Source of the DNA: Bacteroidota bacterium
GTDB lineage: Bacteria > Bacteroidota > Bacteroidia > B-17B0 > Aurantibacillaceae
Assembly (NCBI GenBank): GCA_020403265.1
Contig: JADBXZ010000068.1
Span: 1 to 47,267 of the forward strand
Direction: 5' to 3'
Length of the DNA: 47,267 nucleotides
The notes under the pieces were generated by a model. The model did no database searches. It saw only the letters and a program-made list of their open reading frames with translations, and was not told where the DNA came from. The translations under genes were made by a program, and so were the position numbers. This document shows, one piece after another, positions 16,285 to 25,225 of the stretch (the stretch's first letter is position 1; the number at the start of each line of letters is the position of its first letter).

Positions 16285-18192
16285 ATGATTTCTGTTAACG
16301 CTGTCACGGTCAGTTTTGGAGGTACTAACCTGTTCGATAATATTTCGTTTTTAATTAATCCTAAAGATAGAATAGGTTTAGCCGGAAAAAATGGTGCCGG
16401 AAAAAGTACCATGCTTAAGCTGCTTGCTGGTGAACAAAGTCCAACAAAGGGTGAAATTTCTGTTCCGAGGGAATGTAAAATTGGCTATTTACCGCAAGAC
16501 ATGATACACCAACATGGCAGAACGGTAATGGAAGAAACCGCCACAGCCTTTGAGGAAATTCAAAGATTAGAGTCAAAATTAAATGACATCAACCATCAAT
16601 TAGAGACCCGCACAGACTATGAGAGTGATTCCTACATGAAATTAATTGAAGATCAAACTGAGATTTATTCTCGTTTAGATGTAATAGGTGCAGGTAATAA
16701 AAATGAAGAAATTGAAAAAATTTTAAAAGGTTTGGGTTTTGAACGAAAAGACTTCAATCGTCAAACTGCGGAATTTAGTGGTGGTTGGAGAATGCGTATT
16801 GAATTAGCCAAACTACTTTTACAAAAACCGGATATTTTATTACTGGATGAGCCTACCAATCACCTTGATATTGAAGCTATTTTTTGGTTGGAAGAATTCA
16901 TGGAAACTTTTGCAGGTGCAGTTGTTTTAATTAGTCACGATAAAACCTTTTTAGACACCGTAACAACTCGAACAATCGAAATTGTTAACCAAAAAGTTTA
17001 CGATTATAAAACAAACTACAGTAATTATTTAAAACTGCGTGCTGAGCGAATTGAGCAACAAGAAAACGCCGCAAAAAATCAACAACGCATCATCAATCAA
17101 TATGAAACGTTGATTGATAAAAACAGGGCTAAAGCAAGTAAAGCAGCTTTTGCGCAATCCTTAATAAAGAAATTAGATAAAATGGAAATTGTGGAAGTGG
17201 ATGATGTAGACACTACCAGTATACAATTTCACTTCCCGCCGCCGGCACACAGTGGTAAAATTGTATTAACCGCCGAAGGTGCCGGAAAAGTTTATGGACC
17301 TAAACGTATTTTTAAAGACGCTAATTTTATTATAACCAAAGGCGAAAAAATTGGTTTGGTTGGAAGAAATGGCGAAGGCAAAAGTACCATGATGAAAATG
17401 ATTGCTAAAAAAGTTGATTTCGAAGGTACTTTACAATTAGGTCATAGCGTGCTAATGGGTTACTTTGAACAAGATCAGGAAGAAAAACTCGACCCCAAAA
17501 AAACAGTTTTTGAAACGATTGACGAAGCTGCTGTTGGGGAGGTTAGAAAACAAGTAAGAGGCTTGCTTGGTTCGTTTCTCTTTAGAGGTGATGACATCGA
17601 TAAAAAAGTACAGGTACTGAGTGGTGGTGAGCGTGGACGCCTTGCGCTGTGCAAATTACTTTTAGAACCGTATAATTTATTGTTATTGGATGAACCAACT
17701 AACCATTTAGATATCAGAAGTAAAGATATCCTTAAGCGCGCTTTAATTGATTACGAGGGAACAGTGATTATGGTGAGTCACGATCGTGATTTCATGAAAG
17801 GAATTTGCAACAGACTATTTGAATTCAGAGATGGTCACGTGAAGGAACATTTATGTGATATCGAAGAGTTTATGCAGATTCGTAAAGTAGAGCGATTAAA
17901 TGAGTTAGACCTTGAAAAAAAACAAACGAAGGAAGCAAAGACTCAACAAATAGCTTCAGGCCCAACCGAAAAAGAAATTGAAACTAAACAACTAAAAAAT
18001 CAATTAAAAAAAATTGAAGAAGCTATCACCAATGTAGAGGGGGAAATTAAAAAAGCTGATGAGCAACTAAGTAATCCGTTTGAATACGAAAAGTTAATGA
18101 ATGACCCTGCTTTCTTTAAAGCTTATAATGGACTCAAAAATCAGTTAGAAAAGCTGATGACTGATTGGGAAGAACTGTCTGCAAAGCTTTAA
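16285..18192 (+). CDS. ABC-F family ATP-binding protein
   Basis: A 635-residue soluble protein with two ABC domains and no membrane segment. Walker A motifs are GKNGAGKST and GRNGEGKST, the signatures are FSGGWRMR and LSGGERGR, and both Walker B sites read LLLDEPTNHLD. A charged linker (about 235-300) separates the domains, and a C-terminal coiled coil (about 545-635) follows, as in Uup/YdiF-type members. ABC-F proteins act on the ribosome (translation-factor or antibiotic-protection roles) and are not transporters. Which subgroup this is cannot be fixed by eye. Near-consensus -7 boxes (TACCTTTA, TAATTTTT) lie within 30 nt of the ATG. Confidence 0.93.
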   Translation: MISVNAVTVSFGGTNLFDNISFLINPKDRIGLAGKNGAGKSTMLKLLAGEQSPTKGEISVPRECKIGYLPQDMIHQHGRTVMEETATAFEEIQRLESKLNDINHQLETRTDYESDSYMKLIEDQTEIYSRLDVIGAGNKNEEIEKILKGLGFERKDFNRQTAEFSGGWRMRIELAKLLLQKPDILLLDEPTNHLDIEAIFWLEEFMETFAGAVVLISHDKTFLDTVTTRTIEIVNQKVYDYKTNYSNYLKLRAERIEQQENAAKNQQRIINQYETLIDKNRAKASKAAFAQSLIKKLDKMEIVEVDDVDTTSIQFHFPPPAHSGKIVLTAEGAGKVYGPKRIFKDANFIITKGEKIGLVGRNGEGKSTMMKMIAKKVDFEGTLQLGHSVLMGYFEQDQEEKLDPKKTVFETIDEAAVGEVRKQVRGLLGSFLFRGDDIDKKVQVLSGGERGRLALCKLLLEPYNLLLLDEPTNHLDIRSKDILKRALIDYEGTVIMVSHDRDFMKGICNRLFEFRDGHVKEHLCDIEEFMQIRKVERLNELDLEKKQTKEAKTQQIASGPTEKEIETKQLKNQLKKIEEAITNVEGEIKKADEQLSNPFEYEKLMNDPAFFKAYNGLKNQLEKLMTDWEELSAKL

Positions 18193-18258
18193 AACTTATG
18201 TTTTAGCAGATATATTTGTTATTTAACCTTAAATTTCTTTAATCTGTTAAATTTAAAG

Positions 18259-18266
18259 TAATTTTG
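18259..18266 (+). promoter_or_regulatory. -7 box TAATTTTG before the DUF4834 gene
   Basis: Exact TAnnTTTG match ending only 4 nt before the ATG at 18271, with TTTA 17 nt upstream. If used, transcription would start at or next to the A of the start codon, giving a leaderless mRNA for the DUF4834 and phosphatase genes. Confidence 0.45.
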
Positions 18267-18270
18267 TATC

Positions 18271-18483
18271 ATGTTTAAAGATCTTATTTGGACATTAATT
18301 ATTGTTTGGCTGGTTTATAAGCTGATTGATGTTTTTCGTGCCTCACATTCTAAAAAACAAACCGTTTATAGCCAAACCGGCAGTAATCCAAAATCAAACC
18401 AAGAAAAACCTAACAAACACAGCGCAATAAAAAAAGGTGCTGATAAAGAAGGTGATTATGTTGACTTTGAAGAAATAAAATAG
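18271..18483 (+). CDS. Small membrane protein, DUF4834-like
   Basis: 70 residues: one N-terminal membrane helix (LIWTLIIVWLVYKLIDVF) followed by a hydrophilic lysine-rich tail that ends GDYVDFEEIK, the conserved C-terminal signature of the Bacteroidota DUF4834 group. Its molecular role is unknown. It lies 2 nt before the SpoIIE-type phosphatase and is probably co-transcribed with it. Confidence 0.8.
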   Translation: MFKDLIWTLIIVWLVYKLIDVFRASHSKKQTVYSQTGSNPKSNQEKPNKHSAIKKGADKEGDYVDFEEIK

Positions 18484-18485
18484 AT

Positions 18486-19721
18486 TTGAACGAAGAGGGC
18501 AAAATAATACAGCAAAAAAAAATTCAGGAAATAAAACTGAATGCCCTTTTGGAAGTTACTAAAGCAATTAATAATAATAAATCAACTTCCGAGCTCCTAA
18601 GTTTATACCAAACAATTTTAGAGGAACGTCTGGGTGTTGGTAAACTCATTTTATTCATTCATAACGAGGAATGGCACTGCCTTTTAAAATACGGCATCAG
18701 CAATCCAACACATCAAATTGGATTTGACTCAGAATTATTGACAATTAAAGAAATTGAGACGATTACATTTTCGAAAGGCGGGTTGAGCGAAAATTTTGAA
18801 ATTGTTATTCCGGTTTATCATAAAACAATTCCACTGGCTTATGTACTATTAGGTGATGTGAATCAGGAAAAGCTTGAGCTTAGCGCAGCAATCAAGCATT
18901 TACCTTTTGTGCAAACACTAACCAATATTATAGTTGTTGCTATTGAAAATAAAAAATTACACAAGGAAAATATTTTGCGGGCGCAACTAAAAAAGGAGCT
19001 TGAACTGGCAAAAAGTATGCAGGAGATGTTATTTCCTGAAAACTTGCCCAATACAGATATTCTGCAAGTTTCCTCCAAATATTTACCACACCAACATGTT
19101 GGTGGCGATTATTACGATTTTTTAAAACTAAATAACCACGAGTTCATTTTTTGCATTGCCGACGTTAGCGGAAAAGGAGTTGCTGCGGCTCTATTAATGA
19201 GCAATGTGCAGGCAACCTTACACAGTTTAATTAATTACACGCACAATTTAAAGGATATTGTATTAGAAATTAATAAGCGTGTACTAAATAATGCTAAAGG
19301 CGAAAAATTTCTTTCATTCTTCATAGGAAAATTAAATACAAAAAGTCAACAATTGACTTATATTAATGCAGGCCATAACCCTCCATTTCTTTTCTACGAA
19401 AACAAATTTCAAGAATTAACAAGCGGAACTACACTATTGGGAATTTCGGAAAGTTTGCAAAATATACAGGTTGAAATATTTAATTACACATCTGAATTTA
19501 CCTTACTTTGTTACACTGACGGCCTAACAGATACAAGCAACTTTTCGGGTGAAACGATTACATCTGCCCAAATTCAAGAAATTATTAAAAACAATATAAA
19601 ATCAAAGCCTGACTTTATCAATCAGGCTTTACTATTCTTTGTTGAAGAATTTAAAGGAGAAACAGAGTTTCCGGATGATATTGCCCTTCTAACTATTAAA
19701 ATTCAGGACTTAGGTTTTTAA
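18486..19721 (+). CDS. PP2C-type serine phosphatase (SpoIIE/RsbU family) with N-terminal GAF-like region
   Basis: 411 residues from a TTG start 2 nt after the DUF4834 stop. Residues about 15-160 look like a GAF-type sensor, followed by a coiled linker (LRAQLKKELELAKSMQEMLFPE) typical before SpoIIE domains. The phosphatase core shows metal-binding motifs GGDYYDF, ADVSGKGVAAALLM, INAGHNPP, CYTDGLTD and a final PDDIALLTIK. Such enzymes dephosphorylate anti-sigma-factor antagonists in partner-switching pathways. No anti-sigma kinase or STAS protein lies nearby, so the partner is elsewhere or the role differs. It converges on the 19726 gene with a 4-bp gap. Confidence 0.9.
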   Translation: MNEEGKIIQQKKIQEIKLNALLEVTKAINNNKSTSELLSLYQTILEERLGVGKLILFIHNEEWHCLLKYGISNPTHQIGFDSELLTIKEIETITFSKGGLSENFEIVIPVYHKTIPLAYVLLGDVNQEKLELSAAIKHLPFVQTLTNIIVVAIENKKLHKENILRAQLKKELELAKSMQEMLFPENLPNTDILQVSSKYLPHQHVGGDYYDFLKLNNHEFIFCIADVSGKGVAAALLMSNVQATLHSLINYTHNLKDIVLEINKRVLNNAKGEKFLSFFIGKLNTKSQQLTYINAGHNPPFLFYENKFQELTSGTTLLGISESLQNIQVEIFNYTSEFTLLCYTDGLTDTSNFSGETITSAQIQEIIKNNIKSKPDFINQALLFFVEEFKGETEFPDDIALLTIKIQDLGF

Positions 19722-19725
19722 CGAC

Positions 19726-19974
19726 TTATTTCTTTGGAACACCCTTTTCGTTAATGGCCATTCTGGTTTTTCTTTTAGGAGCAGCTGTTTCGGCAGTTAC
19801 TGAAGGAGCAGCTGAGGGCGCTGAAACTTCATTTTTAGTTTCACCTTCTTTAAGCTCTTTTTTCTCTGTTTGCTTTTTGTTACTCTCCACTTTTGGGGCT
19901 GTAGTATGATCCTGGGCAGAAACAGTTAATTGAATACCTGCCAATAAACAAATAGTGTAAATAATTTTTTTCAT
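19726..19974 (-). CDS. Small exported low-complexity protein
   Basis: 82 residues with a good signal peptide (MKKIIYTICLLAGIQLTVSA, cleavage before QD). The mature part is a Lys/Glu/Ala/Pro-rich linker-like sequence ending KRKTRMAINEKGVPKK. No family recognised. The composition suggests an unfolded, perhaps wall- or DNA-associated peptide, but nothing proves it. Confidence 0.6.
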   Translation of the reverse strand: MKKIIYTICLLAGIQLTVSAQDHTTAPKVESNKKQTEKKELKEGETKNEVSAPSAAPSVTAETAAPKRKTRMAINEKGVPKK

Positions 19975-20030
19975 AGTTTTAATTTGTAATATAAAGATAA
20001 AAATAAATTTCAGAATAAAGGGAGTTTTAA

Positions 20031-21224
20031 CTATTTTTTAGGTTTAATAACATAAACTAACTTTAATTTAGTTCCAACCTCAGGATTTATGCCTTCTTGT
20101 AAACCGTTAATTTCTCGTAATTTCTTTTCGCTAATGTCATAAAAGTCTGCTATTTCTTGCATTGTCTCTTCTTTCAAAACTGTATGATAGATGACCTTAA
20201 TGCTATCTGCCATGTCATTTGCTTTTGGCAACAAATCGTCGGACCATTGTCCATCCTCGCCTAAAAGATCTCTTAAATATTCGCTATAATCTAACGTTGG
20301 TTTCTGTGGTATTCTTAAATGATATGTCTTTTGGTTTATATTAGGTAACTCGTCCTTTAACAACCAAGGATTAAATATTTTGAAAGTTGTATATGGGCAT
20401 TTGTACTTTTTAGCAAACAACTTTAAGTTTTTAATAGGTGTGTCTACCTTAATAGTTTTAAAAGCATAAGTATTCTTGTACTTTAAGGATTTCTTTTTTA
20501 TTCCTAAGTTTTGAGGTGACTCGATTAATGTTTTGTATGCTAAAATTTTATAGATAAATTTTTTTGTTTCAGGATTAAGATTCAAATCATAATAATTACT
20601 AACCTGTTGTTTTTTGATTGCATTTGAAATACCGCCTATTCCTCTGTTATATGCTGCTGCCGCCAAAGTCCAGTTATTAAATTCAGCATAAGCATCCTTT
20701 AAATGTTTACAAGCTGCCTCGGTAGACTTTATAACATCAAGTCTTTCATCAACATACTCATTTATTTCCAATCCGTAATTTTGAGCTGAATTAGGAACCA
20801 ATTGCCAGAATCCAGATGCACCCATTGGTGAACTAACGTTAGAAAGCTGACTCTCTACAATTGCCAGATACTTTACATCCAATGGCAATCCATTCTTAAT
20901 GATAACCGGTTCGATTACACCAAACCACCTTTTCACTTTTTCAAAAATTAAACTTGAATGGTTCTTCCACTTGCTGGTACTTGTAAGTGCTTCTTCTAAT
21001 CGCTTTTTAATTTCGATATTATCATTCGGTATTTTTTCATTACAAAAATTCAAATTCTTTGGAATGCTTACTCCAATAACTACTCCATTATTATTAACAT
21101 ATGTAATCTCATTTTCTTTTGGAGGAACGAGGTACATTCTTACAATGCAATAAATAAAAAAGAATAGACTTAGGCTAACCAAATAAAAATAAAACAGCTG
21201 AAGTGATTTTACTTTTTTAATAAT
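20031..21224 (-). CDS. Membrane-anchored lytic transglycosylase with LysM (MltD-like), probable ATT start
   Basis: About 397 residues. A basic N-terminus (KKVKSLQLFYF) precedes one signal-anchor helix. The SLT domain spans about 95-245 with catalytic Glu124 in LAIVESQLSN and motifs GASGFWQL and AAAAYNRG. A degenerate LysM-like part and a C-terminal LysM (YHTVLKEETMQEIADFYDIS) bind peptidoglycan. It cleaves the glycan strand with 1,6-anhydro product formation. The first canonical start is TTG at 21182, inside the hydrophobic helix. The frame contains no ATG/GTG/TTG upstream, but ATT-ATT at 21224-21219 begins 1 nt after the stop of the preceding transferase gene, fitting translational coupling. 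Last gene of the capsule unit, which suggests wall remodelling during polymer export. Confidence 0.88.
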   Translation of the reverse strand: MIKKVKSLQLFYFYLVSLSLFFFIYCIVRMYLVPPKENEITYVNNNGVVIGVSIPKNLNFCNEKIPNDNIEIKKRLEEALTSTSKWKNHSSLIFEKVKRWFGVIEPVIIKNGLPLDVKYLAIVESQLSNVSSPMGASGFWQLVPNSAQNYGLEINEYVDERLDVIKSTEAACKHLKDAYAEFNNWTLAAAAYNRGIGGISNAIKKQQVSNYYDLNLNPETKKFIYKILAYKTLIESPQNLGIKKKSLKYKNTYAFKTIKVDTPIKNLKLFAKKYKCPYTTFKIFNPWLLKDELPNINQKTYHLRIPQKPTLDYSEYLRDLLGEDGQWSDDLLPKANDMADSIKVIYHTVLKEETMQEIADFYDISEKKLREINGLQEGINPEVGTKLKLVYVIKPKK

Positions 21225-21225
21225 A

Positions 21226-22293
21226 TTAAGTTGATTTCCCAGCTTTTTTAAGAATTGTGGAGATATACAAAGTTACAAAAACAATACAAATGTAACTTAA
21301 AGAAATCCATAACAGCAAATAATTAAAATGGAATATTAGCTGATAAGCCAAAGAAATGGCAATAAGAGAGATTATAAAATAAAGTAAAAAAATACGTTTC
21401 TCTGTAATTCCCCTGAAAAATAAATGATGAGTTGTGTGATCTTTACCGCCAATAAAAGGAGATTTGCCTGCCATAAGCCTGTTCACCACAACTGTTGTAG
21501 TATCGGTTAAAGGAATTATTAATAATAGAATTACGATTACAGTATTAAACAAAATAGGATTAATAGCCGAAGGAATTAATGAATTATTCCATACAATCTG
21601 TATACTTGAGTAAGCTATAAATAAACCCAAAAACTGGCTTCCCGTATCGCCCATAAACATTTTAGATGGGTGAAAATTAAAAATCAGGAAACCGGTTAAA
21701 CATGCCAAAACACATACATTAATTAAACATAATGCTGTATTGGTCATTCCTGTTCTTACACAAACAATGATAAAAAACATAATTACAACATTACTTACAA
21801 TCGTTGTAATACCGTCCATGTTATCCAACATATTAATTGAATTCATTAATGCCACAACCCATAAAATGGTTACGCCGGTATTTAAAAATGCATTATCAAA
21901 TACATAAATACCATTACCTGAAAGAACTAAAATTAATCCACAGACAACTTGCGTAATAATTTTAACTAATGGTTGCGTATTAAAGGCATCATCAGCCAAA
22001 CCCATTAGAAAGGCCAAAGTAGTTGCAATAAATAAGCCTATTAAAGGTATGTTGAATCCTGATTGGTTAAATGGTGATAGATTAACAAAAACAATGGCAA
22101 ATAAAAAAATAAGGAAAAAACTAATACCTCCCAATGAAGGTTTGATGTTAGGATTCCACCTGACCTGACCTGCCTCCTTACCTCTAACTCCCAATGTTTG
22201 AGCAAACTTTAAAAGAATCAAATTAATTAAAACTGAAAAAGCAAAACAGCCAACAAATAATGTTGTTAAAATTATTGCAAAATCGGATTTCAT
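21226..22293 (-). CDS. Undecaprenyl-phosphate sugar-1-phosphate transferase (WecA/TagO/MraY family)
   Basis: 355 residues with about ten or eleven helices. Conserved cytoplasmic motifs are RWNPNIKPSLGG, GLADDAFNTQP (D101, D102), NMLDNMDGITT (N154, D157, D160), FMGDTGSQFLG and the C-terminal GKDHTTHHLFFRG. It transfers a sugar-1-phosphate, usually N-acetylhexosamine, from a UDP-sugar to undecaprenyl phosphate, priming O-antigen or capsule repeat units. The context (rfbC, wzc, wza) supports the WecA-like role over MraY. Its ATG shares a base with the rfbC stop (TAATG). Confidence 0.93.
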   Translation of the reverse strand: MKSDFAIILTTLFVGCFAFSVLINLILLKFAQTLGVRGKEAGQVRWNPNIKPSLGGISFFLIFLFAIVFVNLSPFNQSGFNIPLIGLFIATTLAFLMGLADDAFNTQPLVKIITQVVCGLILVLSGNGIYVFDNAFLNTGVTILWVVALMNSINMLDNMDGITTIVSNVVIMFFIIVCVRTGMTNTALCLINVCVLACLTGFLIFNFHPSKMFMGDTGSQFLGLFIAYSSIQIVWNNSLIPSAINPILFNTVIVILLLIIPLTDTTTVVVNRLMAGKSPFIGGKDHTTHHLFFRGITEKRIFLLYFIISLIAISLAYQLIFHFNYLLLWISLSYICIVFVTLYISTILKKAGKST

Positions 22294-22835
22294 TAAAACA
22301 AGCTTTCAAACTCTTTGAATTTTTTACCCATTAAGTCTTTCTCTGATAGTTTAGGATTGCTTATTTTCCAATCAATTCCTAAATCAGTATCGTTCCATAA
22401 CAAACAATCCTCGCTGGCTTTATTATAAACATTTGTGCATTTATAGGAAAAAATAGTTTGGTCCCTTAAAGTTACAAATCCATGTGCAAAACCTTCAGGA
22501 ATGTACATCATTGTTTTATTTTCTTCGGTCAATTCAATACCATACCATTTCCCATAGGTTGTTGAATTTTTACGGATATCTACCGCCACATCATAAACAG
22601 CGCCGGTTATAACTCTTACCAATTTTCCTTGTGCAAAGGGATTGTTCTGAAAATGTAGTCCTCTCAAAACACCTCTGCTAGAAAGTGATTGATTATCTTG
22701 AACAAAATTTAAATTAAGCCCTAGTTTATCAAAACCGGCTTTACTATAACTTTCAAAAAAATAACCCCTTTCGTCAGCAAAAACCCGGGGTTGTAATACA
22801 ACTAAATCCTTTAGTGGCGTGTTAATTAATTCCAT
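22293..22835 (-). CDS. rfbC: dTDP-4-dehydrorhamnose 3,5-epimerase
   Basis: 180 residues, the usual RmlC length. It inverts C3 and C5 of dTDP-4-keto-6-deoxyglucose on the way to dTDP-L-rhamnose. Motifs: FFESYSKAGF, QDNQSLSSRGVLRGLHFQ with catalytic H61, QGKLVRVITGAVYDVAVDIR with K71 and D84/D86, IPEGFAHGFVTL and Y131 in FSYKCTNVYN. rfbA, rfbB and rfbD are absent from the window, so the other steps must be encoded elsewhere. It is joined by a 2-nt gap and a TAATG overlap to its neighbours in the capsule unit. Confidence 0.95.
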   Translation of the reverse strand: MELINTPLKDLVVLQPRVFADERGYFFESYSKAGFDKLGLNLNFVQDNQSLSSRGVLRGLHFQNNPFAQGKLVRVITGAVYDVAVDIRKNSTTYGKWYGIELTEENKTMMYIPEGFAHGFVTLRDQTIFSYKCTNVYNKASEDCLLWNDTDLGIDWKISNPKLSEKDLMGKKFKEFESLF

Positions 22836-22837
22836 TT

Positions 22838-25225
22838 TTAATCTGTATAATAACCGTTTCCATAACCGTAACCATAGCCATAACCATAATTATAACCATA
22901 ATTCCGTTTATTAATTTCTGCATCGTTAAGTACGACTGCCAACTTTGAAATTTTGTTTTCGTTTTTTAATTTATCTAATATTTGAACAAATTGCTTTTTA
23001 GAATAGCCAGCTCTGAATACATAAATTGGATAATCAGCTTTTTGAATTGAAGCTATACCATCTGTAACTAAACCAACCGGTGCATTATCAATCACAATAT
23101 AATCATAGATTAAATGAAGTTCTTTAATGACTTCATCAAGCTTTTTTCCAATAATCAGCTCTGAAGGATTAGGTGGGGTTGGACCTGCTGTTATAAAATT
23201 AAAATTTTCAAGAGTAGTTGGGTGAATACATTCTTGTATTGAATTCATTCCTGTTAAAATTGTACTCATGCCGGAATTATTTTGAACACCAAAACCTTTA
23301 TGTACTTTAGGCTTACGCATATCCAAGTCGAGTAAAATTACTTTTTTGCCCGCAAATGCAATAATGCCAGCGATATTTAAGGCTATGAATGTTTTCCCCT
23401 CTCCGCTTATAGACGAAGTAACTGCAATTATTTTTTTTCCTTCGCTACTGTCTATAAAATTTAAATTACTTCTAACTGCTCTAAACGCCTCACTTATGAG
23501 CGATTTAGGATTTTTATCAACTACCAGCTGAGATACAGGAATCTCTTTATTGAACTTAGGAATTAAGCCAAGTAAACTTACTTCCGAAACTGAGGCGGCA
23601 GTAATATCCTTTAAGTTATATATTTTATCGTGCAAAATATATCTTACAAATAATAGTGCAACAGAGAGAACCAGAGCTAAAACAAAACTTATAATAATTG
23701 AATTACGTTTGATTGGTGAAATTAAATTTCCGGATTGCTCAGCTTTTTCCAAGATAATATTTTTAGTTACGTAACCTGCTTTCGATATAGAAAATTCTGT
23801 TTTCTTTTCTAAAAGTAAGGTATAGTATTTTTCGCTTATACTATAAATTCTATTTAACCTCGATAACTCAATTTCATCTTCAGGTTTTTGAAAAATTTCA
23901 CTTTTAAACTCTGATGTTTTTTCAAGTAAACTTTTATACTTGGTACGGTATTTTTGTTTAACAGCATCTAAACTTTGAAGTAACAACTTTTTTTGATTTT
24001 CGATTTGATAATTTACCTGTTTTATTGACTCCGAGTTAGCAGTGACCTTGTAGAGTAAATTTTCTTTTTCAATCAGTAATTGTTGGATACTTGTTACTGC
24101 TTCTTTTATCAAATTTTCATATTCGGTACCTGAAATCAATGAAATTAATTGATAGGTATCAATGCTTTTGTTGGATGCAATTATCGCTTGAATATCAGAT
24201 ATAATCCGTTCTTCAATTTCAATCTGTAACATTTGATCCTCAATGTTACTAAATCTTATTAATTTAGGGTTTAAGAAATTGGCATTTTCGTTTACTTTAA
24301 AATTTTTGTCCTTTTTAAAATTATGTAAATCCGTTTCAGTTTTTTTTAATTCATTATAAACTGTACCTAGCTGATCATCAATAAATTCAATTATCTTTTT
24401 AGAACTTTCGCTTTTTCGTTCAACATCATAGCTCAAAAATTCTTCTGCTATAGCGTTAACAATTTCAGCTGTTTTTTTAGGGTTGTAATCTGTAATGCGA
24501 ATTAAAATTGTTTTTGCTAAATCATTAAGTAGTCTGATGTCCAATTTCTCCTGCAAATTATTAGTTACCTCATCCAGACTGTAAACTTGAAAATAAACTG
24601 CCTTACTTTCCTTTATACTTGCAATATTTTCTGATACCGTGTACGCATTATTTAAAAAAACATTAACATCAAATTCTTTAGTCTTTAACCACTCACCTGT
24701 AATAAATTTTGTGCGTGCGCCACCATAAATCAAAAAACCGCTTTTGAGGTCGTCTGCAAATTCAACCACTACTTTGTCCAATACTTTTAATTTGTTTTTT
24801 ACGTTAATCTTTACAAAAAAAGGCGATTGCGTATAAAGTTCATTATTCTTAATTCTACCCTCTGCAAAATAGCCTATTTCTAGCCCTAGTTTTTGAACAA
24901 TTCGTTTCAAAAAAATTCTTGATTTTATTTGTTCAACTGCTTCTGCAATAATATTTTGATTTTCTCCAACTGAATTAATTTTCAGTAATTGATTGGCAGT
25001 ATTCTGTTCGTTAATTTGTATAACTGACTTAGATTCGTAGATACGTTGACTGTATCTTAAATAAAAAAAACAACCTATAAAGCTTAAAGAAAAAAGTACA
25101 CCAATAATGTATTTACTTTTGCTGGTAAGATAACCTATTAAAGCAAAATCAATATTACCGTTTAGCTTTTCATTAATTGCTTTAAACTGATTATCGTTGA
25201 CACTTGAAGCTGTATTGCCTATCAT
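22838..25225 (-). CDS. Wzc-type polysaccharide co-polymerase with BY-kinase domain
   Basis: 795 residues. A Wzz domain begins after the first helix (about 40-60), a long coiled-coil periplasmic region spans about 240-460, and a second helix lies near 500-520. The C-terminal tyrosine autokinase has Walker A ISGEGKTF (about 605-612), Walker A' VILLDLDMRKPK and Walker B DYIVIDNAP. The tail is a Tyr cluster with nine tyrosines in GY/NY repeats, the usual autophosphorylation site controlling chain length and export of capsule or EPS. It shares one base with the wza stop and lies 2 nt before rfbC. Confidence 0.95.
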   Translation of the reverse strand: MIGNTASSVNDNQFKAINEKLNGNIDFALIGYLTSKSKYIIGVLFSLSFIGCFFYLRYSQRIYESKSVIQINEQNTANQLLKINSVGENQNIIAEAVEQIKSRIFLKRIVQKLGLEIGYFAEGRIKNNELYTQSPFFVKINVKNKLKVLDKVVVEFADDLKSGFLIYGGARTKFITGEWLKTKEFDVNVFLNNAYTVSENIASIKESKAVYFQVYSLDEVTNNLQEKLDIRLLNDLAKTILIRITDYNPKKTAEIVNAIAEEFLSYDVERKSESSKKIIEFIDDQLGTVYNELKKTETDLHNFKKDKNFKVNENANFLNPKLIRFSNIEDQMLQIEIEERIISDIQAIIASNKSIDTYQLISLISGTEYENLIKEAVTSIQQLLIEKENLLYKVTANSESIKQVNYQIENQKKLLLQSLDAVKQKYRTKYKSLLEKTSEFKSEIFQKPEDEIELSRLNRIYSISEKYYTLLLEKKTEFSISKAGYVTKNIILEKAEQSGNLISPIKRNSIIISFVLALVLSVALLFVRYILHDKIYNLKDITAASVSEVSLLGLIPKFNKEIPVSQLVVDKNPKSLISEAFRAVRSNLNFIDSSEGKKIIAVTSSISGEGKTFIALNIAGIIAFAGKKVILLDLDMRKPKVHKGFGVQNNSGMSTILTGMNSIQECIHPTTLENFNFITAGPTPPNPSELIIGKKLDEVIKELHLIYDYIVIDNAPVGLVTDGIASIQKADYPIYVFRAGYSKKQFVQILDKLKNENKISKLAVVLNDAEINKRNYGYNYGYGYGYGYGNGYYTD
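22850..22905 (-). repeat. In-frame hexanucleotide repeat encoding the Gly-Tyr tail of the tyrosine kinase
   Basis: About nine imperfect copies of a GGTTAT-type 6-bp unit (read on the - strand) encode alternating Gly/Asn-Tyr residues. Unit gain or loss would keep the reading frame but change the number of phosphorylatable tyrosines. Confidence 0.6.
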
